Assembly (NCBI GenBank): GCA_002328585.1
Contig: DCUV01000039.1
Location: 4,919-47,188, forward strand
Length of the DNA: 42,270 bases
Reading direction: 5' to 3'
DNA from: Spirochaetia bacterium UBA2205
Lineage (GTDB): Bacteria; Spirochaetota; UBA4802; UB4802
Positions within the stretch are counted from its first letter, which is position 1, and every line of letters starts with the position of its first letter. Positions 41,046 to 42,270 of this stretch are shown in pieces. The notes under the pieces are model-generated. The model ran no database searches. It saw only the letters and a program-made list of their open reading frames with translations, and had not been told where the DNA came from. The position numbers and the translations under genes were made by a program.

Positions 41046-41784
41046 GCGAGGTCATGGATTTTTGCTGTACTGTTGCATTTATCGACACAAGCGCAGGATT
41101 TTTTTCTAAGTATTTAATGACATCTTCAAGAGAAAATACTGTGCCCGTATACAGAGCATCATACAGATGCTTTGCAAGTGTATAATCGTCCTGAGTATCC
41201 ACGGTTAAGCGTAGCTTGCTGAAGGGATTATACAGCGGTACATCAAAATAGTGAATGGCAAATGTGTCAGGGTTTTCTTTTATGTAGGGTGTTACATGCT
41301 CAAAGTGGTGTGGTTGTGTGCTTTGGGTGTATGCGCGCTCCAGTGCCTGTGCTTTGATTACTTCAACACCGGTGCCTAATGGAAGGTTTTTTGCCGCACA
41401 CAGGTCTGCATTGAGCTTTATAGCAGTGTTTATGACTATTGATGCATACGCTGCATCGGTAAAAGGATTGTCGGCGGTTATGCGCACAATATAGCTGCCG
41501 CCACAACGCCTGTATGCCATATAAAAACGTTCCAGAACATTGTGCATGGAGCCGCGGAATACAGCGACATGGCTTTGTTGTGCGATAGTTACCAATGAAT
41601 CATTTTCACTGTCATCAGGGATTGCAAGCACAACGGTGTTTACAGTGCTGATTGCCTTTGCACGCTCAATAACATGCGCAAGCAGTGGCTTGCCGGCAAG
41701 TGGCAGCAACGACTTTTGCGGCAGACGCGTTGATTGCATGCGTGCCTGTATAATAGCGGTTACCAATTGATTGTTTGCCGTCAT
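41038..41784 (-). CDS. SpsF-like cytidylyltransferase
   Basis: This is a nucleotidyltransferase of the CMP-sugar synthetase group, 248 residues. IIQARMQSTRLPQKSLLPLAG at about 10-30 is the nucleotide-binding signature. VFRGSMHNVLERFY and RITADNPFTD are typical of SpsF-type proteins (activation of a sugar acid for surface polysaccharide). TVDTQDDYTLAK is the conserved C-terminal segment. The frame is open 63 codons further upstream, but that part is unlike the family; ATG 41784 gives MTANNQLVTAIIQARM with AGGA upstream. It is first in the SpsF-SpsG pair and overlaps it by 8 bases. Confidence 0.85.
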   Translation of the reverse strand: MTANNQLVTAIIQARMQSTRLPQKSLLPLAGKPLLAHVIERAKAISTVNTVVLAIPDDSENDSLVTIAQQSHVAVFRGSMHNVLERFYMAYRRCGGSYIVRITADNPFTDAAYASIVINTAIKLNADLCAAKNLPLGTGVEVIKAQALERAYTQSTQPHHFEHVTPYIKENPDTFAIHYFDVPLYNPFSKLRLTVDTQDDYTLAKHLYDALYTGTVFSLEDVIKYLEKNPALVSINATVQQKSMTSHE

Positions 41785-41998
41785 GGACGTTTTATCCTGA
41801 TTAGTAGTGCTATGTCCGCATAATAAATACATGGTAGTATGTAAAATGCAGGCAGTGGCATTAATTAGTAATGCTACTATAGTGATGGATTGCTTTCTAT
41901 CAAGTATAATTTTATACAATTGAAAAAATAGTGCACACGGGTAGGTGACATGCAATTGCATTGTACTATGCATGCAACAATGGAACAGTAATTATTAC

Positions 41999-42028
41999 TT
42001 GACATAGTTATAGTAATTGTGGTATCTT
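41999..42028 (+). promoter_or_regulatory. Candidate promoter for the right-end gene
   Basis: TTGACA at 41999-42004 and TATCTT at 42023-42028 are separated by 18 bases. The gene start is about 50 bases downstream. The remainder of 41785-42080 shows no gene. Confidence 0.45.
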
Positions 42029-42080
42029 ATTGTCAGGTTGAATACCATTAATCATCAAAAAATACAAAAGGATAGTTATA

Positions 42081-42270
42081 ATGATTAACACATTTGAGAT
42101 ATTCCAAAATCTAAAGGAAACCTTTGGTGAAAAGGAAGCTACAGTATTAACCAATTTGCTTATAAAAATGTACAATGATATCAATCAAACTGTTACAAAA
42201 GCAGAATTTCAGGAATTGCGTGTTGTAGTTAATGAATTAGCTGAAGCACAGAAGAGGACTGAGGAGCGTG
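42081..42270 (+). CDS. Coiled-coil protein, N-terminal part, cut by window end
   Basis: The open frame starts MINTFEIFQNLKETFGEKEA and continues for 63 codons to the window edge, ending in NELAEAQKRTEER. The LAEAQKRTEER heptad-like element is typical of DUF3782 / PD-(D/E)XK-associated coiled-coil proteins in which it repeats several times. AAAGGA lies about 8 bases before the ATG. The C-terminal domain, probably nuclease-like if the family call is right, is outside the window. Confidence 0.7.
   Translation, partial: MINTFEIFQNLKETFGEKEATVLTNLLIKMYNDINQTVTKAEFQELRVVVNELAEAQKRTEER

Larger units (their letters stand above)
1122..41588. repeat. Dispersed GCGATAG(T/C)T motif, 28 copies
   Basis: GCGATAG on the plus strand starts at 1122, 6181, 8291, 9684, 13933, 15876, 16940, 18425, 21951, 22503, 36547, 37068, 40201, 40343 and 41582. 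Its complement CTATCGC starts at 7590, 10395, 11702, 12144, 13799, 17546, 20417, 24219, 31589, 34994, 35180, 38180 and 40784. Twenty-two copies continue as GCGATAGYT. The full 12-mer GCGATAGTTACC occurs exactly at 24219, 38180, 40201 and 41582. GCGATAGCTCC occurs at 10395, 13799, 22503 and 40784. Base composition predicts about three heptamers on both strands (hand estimate at about 37 % G+C). Most copies are inside genes; those at 11702, 31589, 37068 and 38180 are intergenic. The function is unknown; see findings. Confidence 0.85.

Noticed and set aside
1122..41588. GCGATAG motif as a Chi, KOPS or other replication-polar site
   Set aside because: Orientations are nearly balanced (15 against 13) and switch within short distances, for example 13799 and 13933, or 40343 and 40784. 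Polar motifs should show a clear strand bias in a 42-kb segment.
1122..41588. GCGATAG motif as the cyanobacterial HIP1 palindrome
   Set aside because: HIP1 is GCGATCGC. Here position 6 is A, the site is not palindromic and the tail YTMC is conserved instead.
41785..41973. 63-residue N-terminal extension of the SpsF-like protein
   Set aside because: The family begins at the IIQARM segment. The extension is hydrophobic and unrelated, and ATG 41784 has an upstream AGGA.
1..42270. CRISPR array, prophage or intact insertion sequence
   Set aside because: No regularly spaced direct repeats of 25-40 bases, no transposase, integrase or phage structural gene was seen on either strand.

Overview
The window is AT-rich (roughly 36-38 % G+C by eye) and gene-dense, with no rRNA, tRNA, CRISPR array, intact insertion sequence or prophage that I can see. 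The gene mix suggests a free-living Gram-negative bacterium. It includes a LysM/coiled-coil lipoprotein, an outer-membrane barrel protein, a lipid-anchored PDZ protein, a eukaryote-type UDP-sugar pyrophosphorylase, a class II FBPase relative, HDOD and GGDEF regulators and a long FadD15-type acyl-CoA ligase. My best guess is an uncultured Spirochaetota lineage. That is an inference from gene content, not a demonstrated placement.

Layout. Positions 1-6273 are mostly plus strand: nicotinate phosphoribosyltransferase, a run of small envelope proteins (membrane-anchored, secreted, PDZ lipoprotein, 31-residue membrane peptide), then an HDOD protein overlapping a metallo-beta-lactamase-fold hydrolase. 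Positions 6274-11576 are a minus-strand run: a cupin-type XRE regulator, a 755-residue LysM membrane protein, an unknown protein, a histone-deacetylase-family hydrolase and a diguanylate cyclase. Positions 11.8-16.1 kb hold a small membrane protein, adenylate kinase, a monooxygenase-fold/iron-alcohol-dehydrogenase pair, an orphan DUF433 protein and a tRNA-dihydrouridine synthase. Positions 16.5-20.1 kb hold a membrane-anchored 5'-nucleotidase, a tail-anchored protein and a decaying AbrB/MNT/HEPN toxin-antitoxin locus. Positions 20.2-25.3 kb hold comM, an EamA transporter, a Cys-cluster protein and a minus-strand group of a degenerate phosphoesterase lipoprotein, an unknown protein and a solitary OppD-type ATPase. 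Positions 25.9-34.2 kb are metabolic: acyl-CoA ligase, argB overlapping a UDPGP pyrophosphorylase, an outer-membrane protein, an aminotransferase and a GlpX relative with altered metal ligands. Positions 34.5-42.3 kb hold a propeller-like protein with a LysM lipoprotein, a frameshifted secreted peptide gene, an HNH protein, aconitase, an SpsF/SpsG-type sugar pair and a coiled-coil protein cut off by the window end.

The most interesting signal is not a gene. The heptamer GCGATAG occurs 28 times in both orientations, about once per 1.5 kb, against about 3 expected from base composition. In 22 copies it continues as GCGATAGYT, with two preferred extensions, GCGATAGTTACC and GCGATAGCTCC. Coding copies occupy every stop-free reading frame, so the constraint appears to act on DNA rather than on protein. 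Density, both-strand distribution and 12-mer length resemble DNA uptake sequences, and comM, a branch-migration helicase of natural transformation, lies in the window. A nucleoid-, methyltransferase- or recombination-related role is also possible.

Other points of note are a GlpX-family protein that has lost four of five metal ligands, a phosphoesterase-fold lipoprotein with all metal motifs erased, a HEPN toxin interrupted by one in-frame stop, an AbrB antitoxin with a one-base deletion, and a secreted-peptide gene broken exactly at a C7 tract.
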